Shown here: piece by piece, positions 1 through 6,862 of the stretch
Layout of the letters: each line of letters begins with the position of its first letter
Numbering within the stretch: position 1 is the stretch's first letter
The notes under the pieces: model-generated
Databases searched by the model: none
Seen by the model: the letters and a program-made list of their open reading frames with translations, nothing else
What the model was told of the DNA's origin: nothing
Source: Candidatus Solibacter sp.
GTDB taxonomy: Bacteria > Acidobacteriota > Terriglobia > Bryobacterales > Bryobacteraceae
Assembly: GCA_013822245.1 (NCBI GenBank)
Contig: PNKE01000078.1
Location: forward strand, 1-32,698
Direction of reading: 5' to 3'
DNA: 32,698 nt
Program-made: the position numbers and the translations under genes

Positions 1-16
1 TACCAGGCGTCTGCCT

Positions 17-45
17 GGGGTCAGCGCCAGGACGGCGCTGGCCCC
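17..45. repeat. Strong GC-rich hairpin (12-bp stem, 5-nt loop)
   Basis: Left arm 17-28 pairs with 34-45 over 12 bp with one G-T wobble (21/41) around the loop AGGAC. There is no T-run after it on either strand, so it is not a textbook intrinsic terminator. It lies about 60 nt before the first gene and could end a transcript coming from the left or be a copy of a short dispersed palindromic element. No second copy was found in this window. Confidence 0.55.
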
Positions 46-108
46 AACCTCCCACTGATTCATCCCGATCCGTGGAACTTCGCCAACCGAACTCCGTCAT
101 CATGAGGC

Positions 109-1014
109 GTGGAACGAAAGACGGCGATCCAGCGCGGAGCGGCCCTTTTAGCCGGCTTGTCGATGGCCGCGGCAGCAACTCTTTTCGCCGCCGGGGCGGT
201 GCTGGGAGATAACGCTATGCACGTCCGAAGGGTGCCCGCGTCTCATCCAAACGAATGTCAATGCGGGCAAGTTGATGTAAAAGCGCGAGATGGCGTGAGG
301 CTGTCAGGCCGGTTCCTGCCGGTCGAGCGCGCCGGGCGGGCACGGTGCGCCATCGCCTTGCACGGCGTCGGCGACCACGGTGGCAACGCCCTGTGGCTGG
401 CCCGGATGCTGGCCGCGGCCGGGTATTCGGCACTCTTGGCCGACAGCCGGGCGCACGGGCAGAGCGGCGGCGAACTGGCAACCTACGGGGTACTGGAGAG
501 AAATGACGTTTCCTCGTGGGTCGATTTCCTGTCGTCTGCGCCGGAATGCATCGACGGCATCTACGCTTACGGGGCCTCGATGGGGGCGGGCATCCTGCTC
601 CAGAGTTTGGCGGGCGAGAGAAGGCTGAAGGCGGTCGTGGCCGAGTGTCCGTTCCCTTCATTCGCGGAAGTGGCCCGCCATCGCATCCGAGGGTTCTTCC
701 ACGAGACCCCCTGGATGGGGGCCACGGCGGCACGGCCCATCGTCTTCGGCGGAATACTCTATGCGCGTGTCCGGTACGGAATCGACCTTGGCGCCGCCGC
801 GCCGGAAAAGTCTGTCGCCGGCGTGAAGACGCCCATCCTGATCATCCATGGAGACGCTGACGACAACATCCCGCTGGGGCAGTCGCAAGCGATCGCCGCC
901 CGCAATCCGGAGATCCAACTTTGGGTGGTTCCCGGCGCGCGGCACACGGGGGCCGCCTCGGCTGCGCCAGAGGAGTTCAAGCGCCGGTTGCTGGGCTGGT
1001 TTGACGCCCACTGA
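109..1014 (+). CDS. Membrane-anchored or exported alpha/beta hydrolase
   Basis: Predicted serine hydrolase of the alpha/beta-hydrolase fold (BEM46/ABHD13-like, peptidase S9/S15-type core). Residues about 10-33 form a hydrophobic N-terminal segment (AALLAGLSMAAAATLFAAGA), so the enzyme is probably anchored in or carried across the inner membrane. The nucleophile elbow GASMG puts the catalytic Ser at residue 157; HGDADDNIP supplies the acid, probably Asp251; GARHT supplies His279. An oxyanion region ALHGVGDHGG precedes. The start is GTG at 109; the nearby ATG at 102 is in another frame. No clear Shine-Dalgarno sequence is visible. It is followed after 46 nt by a second hydrolase of the same fold (1061-1906), but the two are diverged and have separate initiation signals. 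The substrate cannot be told from sequence. Confidence 0.88.
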   Translation: MERKTAIQRGAALLAGLSMAAAATLFAAGAVLGDNAMHVRRVPASHPNECQCGQVDVKARDGVRLSGRFLPVERAGRARCAIALHGVGDHGGNALWLARMLAAAGYSALLADSRAHGQSGGELATYGVLERNDVSSWVDFLSSAPECIDGIYAYGASMGAGILLQSLAGERRLKAVVAECPFPSFAEVARHRIRGFFHETPWMGATAARPIVFGGILYARVRYGIDLGAAAPEKSVAGVKTPILIIHGDADDNIPLGQSQAIAARNPEIQLWVVPGARHTGAASAAPEEFKRRLLGWFDAH

Positions 1015-1048
1015 GACTTGTCGCCTTGATCGGGCGGGGCAGTCCCGC

Positions 1049-1054
1049 TAGGGT
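1049..1054 (+). promoter_or_regulatory. -10-like element TAGGGT, 6 nt before start codon
   Basis: TAGGGT (in context GCTAGGGT) ends exactly 6 nt before the ATG at 1061. A transcript starting 7 nt after a -10 box would begin at the start codon itself. One of five identically spaced TANNNT boxes in the window. The match to TATAAT is weak on its own, and the downstream AGG could alternatively act as a weak ribosome binding site. Confidence 0.35.
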
Positions 1055-1060
1055 AGGTTC

Positions 1061-1906
1061 ATGGAACCCACCGGCGAGCGGCGAGGCGACTGGATTAAAC
1101 GGCTGGGACGCTACGGCATCATCATCGCCGTTGGCTGGGGCGGACTCAGCCTGCTGGCCCGCCGTTCGGTCTTCCACCCCATGAAACACCCCGAAGGCTG
1201 GTGGCAACTCCAGCAGCGAGTCGGCGTCGAGGACGCCTGGATCACTGCCCGCGACGGCGTCAAACTCCATGGCTGGTTCGCCGCGCCGCCCGATGCCAAG
1301 CTCGCCACCCTCTTCCTCCACGGCAACGCCGGCAACGTCACCCACCGCGTCCAGGCCATCCTGGCCATCCGCGAGGCGGGCAGCGCCGTGCTGGTCCTGG
1401 ACTACCGCGGCTTCGGCAAAAGCGAAGGCAGCCCGTCGGAAACCGGCGTCACGCTCGATGCCGAGGCCGCCCTCGCATGGCTCCAGCAGAGCGGATTTCC
1501 GCCCCAACGCGTCGTCCTCCATGGCGAAAGCCTCGGCTCCGCCGTCGCCGTCGAACTGGCCACCCGCACCCGCTGCGCCGGTGTCGTCCTCGAAGCCCCG
1601 TTCACCAGCGCCAGCGCCGTCGCCGGAGCCGTGGTCCCCCTGCTCGGCCGCACCCTCATCTCCGGCTTCGACTCGCTCAGTCGCATCCGCCGCGTCCACG
1701 CACCCATGCTCGTCATCCACGGCACGCGCGACGAAATCATCCCCTTCGAGATGGGCCAACAACTCTTCGCCGCCGCCAATGAACCGAAACACTTCCACGC
1801 CGTCGAAGGCGCCGGCCACAATAACATCGCCGAAACGGCCGGCCCGGCGTATGCAGCGCGCCTCAAAGAGTTCTACCGTTTGCTGCCTGTGCTCCCTCCC
1901 CAATAG
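1061..1906 (+). CDS. Membrane-anchored alpha/beta hydrolase (BEM46/ABHD13-like)
   Basis: Serine hydrolase of the alpha/beta fold. An N-terminal membrane segment (about residues 18-33, GIIIAVGWGGLSLL) is followed by a short juxtamembrane stretch with the RSVFHP element common in YfhR/BEM46 proteins. HGNAGN (87-92) forms the oxyanion region, GESLG gives nucleophile Ser157, HGTRDEIIP gives Asp224, and GAGHNN gives His253. The 281-residue length is normal for the family. The ATG at 1061 has no good Shine-Dalgarno sequence but lies 6 nt after a TAGGGT box. The family is associated with lipid or peptide ester hydrolysis but most members have no assigned substrate. It ends at 1906, just before a hairpin and the restriction-modification genes, which have different base composition. 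Confidence 0.88.
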   Translation: MEPTGERRGDWIKRLGRYGIIIAVGWGGLSLLARRSVFHPMKHPEGWWQLQQRVGVEDAWITARDGVKLHGWFAAPPDAKLATLFLHGNAGNVTHRVQAILAIREAGSAVLVLDYRGFGKSEGSPSETGVTLDAEAALAWLQQSGFPPQRVVLHGESLGSAVAVELATRTRCAGVVLEAPFTSASAVAGAVVPLLGRTLISGFDSLSRIRRVHAPMLVIHGTRDEIIPFEMGQQLFAAANEPKHFHAVEGAGHNNIAETAGPAYAARLKEFYRLLPVLPPQ

Positions 1907-1920
1907 AAGACCCACCATAG

Positions 1921-1951
1921 AGCGCCTCAGCAACTCAGTCTATGAGGCGCT
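1921..1951. terminator. Inverted repeat between hydrolase and methyltransferase genes
   Basis: AGCGCCTCA (1921-1929) and TGAGGCGCT (1943-1951) are perfect 9-bp inverted arms separated by 13 nt. The position fits either a rho-independent-like stop for the hydrolase transcript (but no T-run follows) or an operator controlling the restriction-modification genes. A TATTCT box at 1958-1963 follows directly, so a repressor bound here would cover the promoter region. Which role applies cannot be decided from sequence. Confidence 0.45.
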
Positions 1952-1982
1952 GCATGGTATTCTGACGGCGTGGAATCCTCTC

Positions 1983-2954
1983 ATGGTTGAGTTTCAGCCG
2001 GCGTTCAGTACTGGCCTCGGAGCGGTCTACAACACGGACTGCCTCAACCTGCTTGCGTCGTTGCGGACAGAGTCTATCGACACCGTGTTCGCCGACCCCC
2101 CATTCAACATCGGTAAAGACTACGGCAACGGCTCAGACAAGGACCTCCTGCATCATGATGACTACCTGGAGTGGTGCTTCGGCTGGATAGACGATTGCAT
2201 CAGAGTGCTGAAGCCGGGCGGTGCTTTTTTCATCTACCATTTGCCGCAGCAAGCCTTCCGGTTAGCGAACTTCCTGGAAAGCAGGGAGATGTATTTCCGG
2301 CACTGGATCGCATTGTCCATGAAGGGCACGTTTCCGAGGGGGAGGAAGCTCTATCCTGCGCATTACGCATTGCTCTATTTCACCAAAGGTGAACCCGCCA
2401 CCTTCAACAGGGTGAGGCTGCCCATCCCCACCTGCCGCCATTGCGGAAAGGACATCAAGGACTACGGCGGCCACAGGAAGTGCCTGAATCCTCTGGGTTT
2501 GAACCTGACAGACTTCTGGGACGATACCAGCCCCGCCCGGCATCGCAAATTTAAGGCACGCTGGCACATCAATGAACTCAAGCCAATGATCCCCGGCCGG
2601 TGCATCGAGTTCTCCACGAACGAAGGCGACTTCGTCCTTGATCCGTTTGGCGGTGGCGGCTCCACCTTCGAGGCGGCGCAAAATCTGAATCGGCATTGGG
2701 TAGGCACGGAGTTGGTTGACTGCTCCCTCATCCGGGATCGCTTCCACAGAAACCTGCCTCATGTGCGGGAAGAATTGCCGGAGGCGCTGCGTGGCCTGTT
2801 GATCAACCCAAACCCAAACCTATCCCTCCAGCCTAGACCATGCCTAAGATCGTTGAAGAAATCTACTATGACGGAGCCAAAGCACGCGTTGAACGGCTCG
2901 GGCTCTCCCCTCTTGTTGACGAGATCAAGTCAGCCGTTACAGGGTTCACGCTAA
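1983..2954 (+). CDS. Type II DNA methyltransferase, beta class (N4-cytosine or N6-adenine)
   Basis: Modification enzyme that transfers methyl from S-adenosylmethionine to an exocyclic amino group of DNA, protecting host sites from the linked nuclease. Motif order is that of the beta class: catalytic motif IV FADPPFN at residues 36-42, motif V/VI LKPGGAFFIYH (76-86), then the target-recognition region, and SAM-binding motif I DPFGGGGS at 220-227. The recognition region carries a C-x2-C-x9-H-x2-C cluster (Cys151, Cys154, His164, Cys167), probably a zinc site. ATG at 1983 is the first credible start; the open frame runs back through the preceding hydrolase gene in another frame, which is a shadow. 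The last 38 codons overlap the nuclease gene out of frame by 115 nt. Composition is clearly less GC-rich than neighbours (about 48% in 2221-2280), suggesting horizontal transfer. Confidence 0.92.
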   Translation: MVEFQPAFSTGLGAVYNTDCLNLLASLRTESIDTVFADPPFNIGKDYGNGSDKDLLHHDDYLEWCFGWIDDCIRVLKPGGAFFIYHLPQQAFRLANFLESREMYFRHWIALSMKGTFPRGRKLYPAHYALLYFTKGEPATFNRVRLPIPTCRHCGKDIKDYGGHRKCLNPLGLNLTDFWDDTSPARHRKFKARWHINELKPMIPGRCIEFSTNEGDFVLDPFGGGGSTFEAAQNLNRHWVGTELVDCSLIRDRFHRNLPHVREELPEALRGLLINPNPNLSLQPRPCLRSLKKSTMTEPKHALNGSGSPLLLTRSSQPLQGSR

Positions 2955-3403
2955 CCGTCAAGGAGGAGACCGACGCGAACGGAGGGGCCGCCGTCCGAAA
3001 ACTCATCGACGCGCAGTTCAGTTCCTTAGGGGGGTGGACCAAGAAGACCGTCGGCGATATCGATTGGACAAAGTGCAAGCAGGTCAACGGCACCAGGGTC
3101 TGCGTCGGAGTGGAGGTTCAGGTTTCAGCACGGTCGGACTTGTTGGTGATAGACATGATCCACCTCACCGCGGCTTTCCGGGAGGGGAGACTGGATGCCG
3201 GAGTGGTCATCGTCCCCAGCGACCGGCTCGGCAAATTTCTCACTGACCGCGGCCCCTGCATGTCGGACGCGAAGAAACACGCGAACACGGCGCGTCTTGA
3301 AGACTCCCCGTTGATCCTCTTTGCCATCGAGCACGACTCCGCCGGACCTGCGTTGGCCAAGCAACAAAAGGCATCATTCAAGCAGAACAAGAAGTGGCAG
3401 TAG
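2840..3403 (+). CDS. Type II restriction endonuclease, BglII/BstYI-like
   Basis: Predicted Mg-dependent restriction nuclease of the PD-(D/E)XK fold. The segment VGVEVQVS (89-96) carries the E-x-Q pair (Glu92, Gln94) that replaces E-x-K in BglII and BstYI, preceded by DIDW (Asp73/Asp75) as candidate metal-binding acid and followed by DLLVIDMIHL and DAGVVIVPSD (119-128), the conserved core strand pattern of the BglII family. Length 187 aa is near BstYI and BglII (about 200-225). It directly follows, and starts inside, the methyltransferase gene, so the pair forms a restriction-modification system. No in-frame alternative start exists after the overlap. No C-protein controller is present. BglII-family enzymes usually recognise sites containing GATC; specificity here is only a guess. 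Family call rests on motif recognition without a search. Confidence 0.75.
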   Translation: MPKIVEEIYYDGAKARVERLGLSPLVDEIKSAVTGFTLTVKEETDANGGAAVRKLIDAQFSSLGGWTKKTVGDIDWTKCKQVNGTRVCVGVEVQVSARSDLLVIDMIHLTAAFREGRLDAGVVIVPSDRLGKFLTDRGPCMSDAKKHANTARLEDSPLILFAIEHDSAGPALAKQQKASFKQNKKWQ

Positions 3404-3549
3404 CGGCCGCGGTTGCAAGTTTCGCGGTCTCTTTGCTGCGATCATCCCCCATGGGTGATTCGACGAGGGTTCCCCGCAATTCATACCGCTCTACGAGACG
3501 GTGATCGAGGACTTCAGCATTGCTCCTCAGGCCGAGTCAGATAGCCGGC

Positions 3550-3687
3550 ATGGAACGACGCAGTTTCCTGACCCTTCCCGCTGCTGCCGACGCCATGGCC
3601 GCGCCCCCGCTCGCCGCCTGGGAGTTCACGAGCGCGTGGTCCGGCGCATGTTCGATCCCGCGCGCGCTGCCACGGCGGATAGGATAG
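3550..3687 (+). pseudogene. Possible relic of a Tat-signal protein N-terminus
   Basis: A 45-codon frame starting at ATG 3550 begins MERRSFLTLPAAADAMAAPP, which looks like a twin-arginine signal peptide (RRSFL followed by an Ala-rich h-region), a type common at the start of exported oxidoreductases and esterases of acidobacteria. The frame then loses any recognisable domain and stops at 3685-3687. I read it as the leftover of a truncated gene, but a chance similarity is possible. Confidence 0.3.
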
Positions 3688-3958
3688 AGGCGGCTCTGGA
3701 GGTTCCTGGCAAGTCGATGACAGTCGAAGCGCTCGACGCAGCCTGGCCAAATGACTGTTCACTGAACGATCCTGATCCGCCTGGCGACGCCGGCTCGGCG
3801 CGCCGGCTGGCGCCGGTATGGCCGCGGAATGTTGTTGCTCATCTTCCGCTTCACGCCGCGGGCGTGCTTCAACGGTGCGTCGAGCACGCCGGCCGGACGC
3901 GACAAAGCAGGCGCGCGCTTCGCGCAAGTTACGCCGGATGCCGGGGAGAAATGCAGGC

Positions 3959-3964
3959 TAGAAT
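3959..3964 (+). promoter_or_regulatory. -10-like element TAGAAT, 6 nt before start codon
   Basis: TAGAAT (5 of 6 matches to TATAAT, context GGCTAGAAT) is followed by CAGTAC and then ATG at 3971. No Shine-Dalgarno sequence fits between. The predicted transcription start coincides with the A of ATG, giving a leaderless message. Confidence 0.45.
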
Positions 3965-3970
3965 CAGTAC

Positions 3971-4243
3971 ATGCAGTCGAACAAGGCCCGCTGGTTGACT
4001 CTCCTCGTCACCGCCGCCATCTTCTTCGGCGTCACCGTCGCCATCGGGTTCGCCATCGTCCCCGAGCCCCGCTCCTCCACCGATCATCTCGTCATCGGTA
4101 CCATCGCCACTCTCGTCGCCCTGGCCGCCGTCTTCGTCATGATCATCACAACCATCTATCGTGGAAGCGAGAACTTCGTCCGCCGCCGCCCCAAGCCCGG
4201 CGAACCGGACTCCGTCGATTCCAAAGAAACACCTAATACTTGA
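3971..4243 (+). CDS. Small two-helix membrane protein, function unknown
   Basis: 90-residue protein with two predicted transmembrane helices, about residues 9-29 (LTLLVTAAIFFGVTVAIGFA) and 41-63 (VIGTIATLVALAAVFVMIIT), joined by a short polar loop, and a charged Arg/Lys/Pro-rich tail exposed probably to the cytoplasm. No enzymatic motif is visible. Codon use is typical of the host genome, unlike the restriction genes before it. The stop codon at 4241-4243 overlaps the -35 box proposed for the sulfite reductase gene. It may be co-transcribed with that gene but has its own start signal. I do not recognise a family. Confidence 0.7.
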   Translation: MQSNKARWLTLLVTAAIFFGVTVAIGFAIVPEPRSSTDHLVIGTIATLVALAAVFVMIITTIYRGSENFVRRRPKPGEPDSVDSKETPNT

Positions 4244-4268
4244 TAGAGATTAGGCTATATGCTACACT
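4240..4268 (+). promoter_or_regulatory. Sigma-70-type promoter for nitrite/sulfite reductase
   Basis: TTGATA (4240-4245), a 17-nt spacer and TACACT (4263-4268), with a TG dinucleotide one base before the -10 (extended -10). Local AT content is unusually high for this genome. Transcription would start near 4275, only about 3 nt before the ATG at 4278, so the message would be nearly leaderless. Confidence 0.5.
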
Positions 4269-4277
4269 GGGGACGCC

Positions 4278-5906
4278 ATGGATACCCCCCGCCCCTCTCC
4301 GGCTGAAGGCCTGAAGTCCGGCAGCACTCACCTCCGCGGACCCATCGCAGAGGAACTCCTCAACGATTCCCCCTCCTTCACCAAGCCCGCCGTCGGCCTG
4401 CTCAAGTTCCATGGCGTCTACCAGCAGGACGACCGCGATCTCCGCAAAACCAGCCCGTCCAAGGTCTATAGCTCCATGGTGCGCGTCGGCGTCCCCGGCG
4501 GCCGCCTCACGACCGAACAGTACCTCCACCTCGACTCCCTCGCCGACCGCGCCGGCGACGGCACCCTCCGCATCACCTCCCGCCAGGGCGTCCAATACCA
4601 CTACGTCGGCAAGCGCGATCTCAAAGCCCACATCGCCGCCATCAACGCCGCCGGACTCGCCACCTGGGCTGCCTGCGGCGATGTCGTCCGCAACGTCACC
4701 GCCTCGCCCGAGCCCCTCGAAGGCCGCCCCGACTTGTCGCCAACAGTTCGTTTGGTAGCCCGCGAACTCAAGCCCAAGTCCCGCGCTTACATAGAGATAT
4801 GGATGGACGGCGAGAAGGCCGCCTCGCTCGATGAGCACGAAACCGAACCCCTCTACAGCGACACCTACCTCCCCCGCAAGTTCAAAATCTGCTTCGTCCA
4901 CGCCGGCGACAACACCGTCGATGTCTATGCCAACGACCTCGGCTTCGTCGCCCACGCCGCGGGCGATCAGGTGGAAGCGTTCACCGTCCTCGCCGGCGGC
5001 GGCATGGGCCAATCCAACGGCGTCAAGGGCAGCTACCCCCGCCTCGCCGATGTCGTCTGCGACATCCAACCCGGCGAAGTCCTCGAAGCAGCCAAAGCGG
5101 TCGTCTCCATCCACCGCGACTTCGGCAACCGTTCCAATCGCAAGCTCGCCCGCCTCAAATACGTCATCCAGGACCGCGGTATCGACTGGTTCCGCCAGGA
5201 ACTCGCCTCCCGCCTCGGCCGCCCATTGACCCCGGCCCGCCCGCTCGTCTGGACCCGCGGCGACGATTACCTCGGCTGGCGCCGCTCCGCCCCCGGCACA
5301 TGGTTCTTCGGCCTGCGCGTCATCAGCGGGCGCATCAAGGACGCCCTGCGCCCGGCCATCCGCGCCGTCGTCGAGGAGTTTCGCCCCGAGATCCGCTTCA
5401 CCGTCCAGCAAAACATGCTCTTCTGCGGCATCCCCGAATCGCGCAAAGCCGATTTCGAAGCCGCCCTGCGCAACGAGGGAATCGTCACCGGCGACGCCCT
5501 GCCGCCCGTCCTGCGCCACTCCATGGCCTGCCCGGCGCTGCCCACCTGCGGCCAGGCCATCACGGAAAGCGAACGCACACTGCCCGAAATCGCCGATCAG
5601 GTCCAGTCGCTGTTCAATGGAGCGAATCTCTCAGCCCTGCCCGTCCGACTCCGGACCACGGGTTGCCCGAACGGCTGCGCCCGCCCCTATACGGCCGAGA
5701 TCGGCGTCGTCGGTGAAAGCGTCAATCTTTACACCCTGTACCTCGGCGGCTCGGAAACCGGCGAGCGTCTCGCCCGCGCGTGGCGCAAACTCGTCCCGGT
5801 CACCGACATCGCCACCACCCTCCAACCCCTGGTCGGCCGTTTCGCCACCGAACGCTCGCCAAACGAATCCTTCGGCGACTGGTTCACGAGGGTCCAACCC
5901 GAATGA
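4278..5906 (+). CDS. Siroheme-dependent assimilatory nitrite/sulfite reductase
   Basis: Hemoprotein that reduces sulfite to sulfide (or nitrite to ammonia) by six electrons in the cytoplasm. It has the duplicated ferredoxin-like half plus siroheme/4Fe-4S domain layout of the NirA/CysI family: first siroheme-binding stretch TSRQGVQYH (100-108) and CGDVVRNV (133-140), then the cluster ligands C-x5-C (Cys418, Cys424) and C-x3-C (Cys463, Cys467) in ACPALPTC and TGCPNGC. The 542-aa length matches ferredoxin-dependent enzymes, and no CysJ flavoprotein gene is nearby. The next gene makes the siroheme precursor, which supports the call. Sulfite versus nitrite specificity cannot be settled from sequence; sulfite is somewhat more likely in this gene pairing. 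Confidence 0.9.
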   Translation: MDTPRPSPAEGLKSGSTHLRGPIAEELLNDSPSFTKPAVGLLKFHGVYQQDDRDLRKTSPSKVYSSMVRVGVPGGRLTTEQYLHLDSLADRAGDGTLRITSRQGVQYHYVGKRDLKAHIAAINAAGLATWAACGDVVRNVTASPEPLEGRPDLSPTVRLVARELKPKSRAYIEIWMDGEKAASLDEHETEPLYSDTYLPRKFKICFVHAGDNTVDVYANDLGFVAHAAGDQVEAFTVLAGGGMGQSNGVKGSYPRLADVVCDIQPGEVLEAAKAVVSIHRDFGNRSNRKLARLKYVIQDRGIDWFRQELASRLGRPLTPARPLVWTRGDDYLGWRRSAPGTWFFGLRVISGRIKDALRPAIRAVVEEFRPEIRFTVQQNMLFCGIPESRKADFEAALRNEGIVTGDALPPVLRHSMACPALPTCGQAITESERTLPEIADQVQSLFNGANLSALPVRLRTTGCPNGCARPYTAEIGVVGESVNLYTLYLGGSETGERLARAWRKLVPVTDIATTLQPLVGRFATERSPNESFGDWFTRVQPE

Positions 5907-5932
5907 CCCGTCAATCCAACCTCCTCCACAGA

Positions 5933-5970
5933 GGCCGCGAGCGTAGCGAGCGGGCGCCTGCCGTAGCTCC
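5933..5970. repeat. Short dispersed repeat, copy A
   Basis: Intergenic stretch beginning GGCCGCGAGCGTAGCGAGCG, then GGCGCCTGCCGTAGCTCC. A diverged copy is found at 22560-22595. It lies in the 100-nt gap between the reductase and cobA genes. Function unknown; GC-rich and locally repetitive (GCGAGCG appears as direct repeat with GTA between). Confidence 0.5.
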
Positions 5971-6006
5971 GCAAGCCAACCGCGAACGCAGAGGGCGGGT
6001 CCGCTG

Positions 6007-6747
6007 ATGACAACCATTTACCTCATCGGAGCCGGACCCGGCGACCCCGACCTGCTCACCGTCAAAGCCGCCCGCCTGCTCGCCCAGACCGGCGCCGTTC
6101 TCTACGACCGCCTGGTCTCGCCCGAAGTCCTCGCCCTCGCCCACCCCGGCGCCGAACTCCACTTCGTCGGCAAGCGCGAAGGCGAACAGGAGGCCATCCA
6201 AAACGAAATCCTCCACCTCATGGAAGACTGCGCCCGCCGCCACCCCTCCGTCGTCCGGCTCAAGGGCGGCGACCCGATGGTCTTCGGCCGCGGCGCCGAG
6301 GAGTGGGCCTGGCTCGTCCAGCGCGGCTGGAACGTGGAAGTCGTCCCCGGCATCTCATCGGCCATTGCCGTGCCATCGCTGGCCGGCATCCCCCCCACCT
6401 TCCGCGGCGTTTCAGGCGGATTCGCCGTCGTCACCGGCCACCGCCAGGAAGGCGGCTGCGACCAGTGGGCCGCCTACGCCCAGGTGGAAACGCTCATCAT
6501 CCTGATGGCCGTCGCCCGCCGCGCCCGGATCGCCCAGTGCCTCATCCGCCTCGGCCGCGACTCGCAGCAACCCGTCGCCTTCATCGAAAACGGGACGACG
6601 CCGCGCGAACGCGTCATCGTGACAACCCTCGCCGAAGTCGCCGCCGGACAGGTGGAAGTCTCCAACCCTGCCGTCATGATCGCCGGCGACGTCGTCCACC
6701 AGCGCGCCCTCCTGCGCGAAGCCGCCTGCAACTTCGCTGCGGCTTGA
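6007..6747 (+). CDS. cobA: Uroporphyrinogen-III C-methyltransferase
   Basis: Transfers two methyl groups from SAM to uroporphyrinogen III to give precorrin-2, the branch point to siroheme and cobalamin. The N-terminal IGAGPGDPDLLTVKA (7-21) and the RLKGGDPMVFGRG motif (83-95) are diagnostic of SUMT, as are PGISSAIAVPSLAGIP (114-129) and NPAVMIAGDVV near the end. Length 246 aa equals a stand-alone CobA without the CysG dehydrogenase/ferrochelatase domain, so these later steps must be encoded elsewhere. It follows the siroheme reductase gene by 100 nt on the same strand and presumably supplies its cofactor. ATG at 6007 directly follows a TG-rich stretch with no strong ribosome binding site. Confidence 0.95.
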   Translation: MTTIYLIGAGPGDPDLLTVKAARLLAQTGAVLYDRLVSPEVLALAHPGAELHFVGKREGEQEAIQNEILHLMEDCARRHPSVVRLKGGDPMVFGRGAEEWAWLVQRGWNVEVVPGISSAIAVPSLAGIPPTFRGVSGGFAVVTGHRQEGGCDQWAAYAQVETLIILMAVARRARIAQCLIRLGRDSQQPVAFIENGTTPRERVIVTTLAEVAAGQVEVSNPAVMIAGDVVHQRALLREAACNFAAA

Positions 6748-6784
6748 CCCTGCGAGTCCTGGGAAAAGACCCGGATTCCGGGCT

Positions 6785-6862
6785 TCAGTACTCTTCGATG
6801 AATGCGGCGATTGAGTCGAGGTCGCCCATCGCCTCGACGGAGATGAGTACCCTATCGGCCAT
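6785..6862 (-). pseudogene. Truncated RelE/ParE-type toxin (25 codons left)
   Basis: ATG at 6862, overlapping the end of the antitoxin gene, opens a frame reading MADRVLISVEAMGDLDSIAA and FIEEY, then TGA at 6785-6787. The pattern (VLIS-x-EA-x-x-DLDSIAAFI) is that of the first strand and helix of RelE/ParE toxins, which are normally about 90-100 aa. Everything after the first helix is gone; cobA's 3' end lies 38 nt further on. The toxin cannot be functional as encoded here. Confidence 0.6.

Larger units (their letters stand above)
3404..3970. other. Decayed intergenic region downstream of the restriction-modification pair
   Basis: About 570 nt with no credible intact gene. Open frames here have mixed composition and end arbitrarily. 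Two scraps look like worn coding sequence: a forward frame at about 3470-3540 reading PQFIPLYETVIEDF, entered and left by stops or low-quality sequence, and a signal-peptide-like start at 3550. A GC-rich imperfect inverted repeat lies around 3785-3820. The region fits scarred DNA beside an acquired module. Confidence 0.5.

Noticed and set aside
1269-1982. N-terminal extension of the methyltransferase frame through the preceding hydrolase gene
   Set aside because: The extension is Ser/Pro/Arg-rich shadow sequence of the hydrolase; the family alignment begins near ATG 1983.
3501-3998. 165-aa forward frame after the nuclease gene
   Set aside because: No family features, starts with GTG inside degraded sequence, overlaps the start of the well-supported membrane protein gene at 3971.
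4233-5519. 428-aa open frame on the minus strand opposite the nitrite/sulfite reductase
   Set aside because: High GC with strong third-position bias yields long antisense frames; the Gly/Asp/Val-rich translation has no domain and the forward gene is certain. The same applies to frames opposite other genes, e.g. 9321-10778 plus and 24912-26390 minus.
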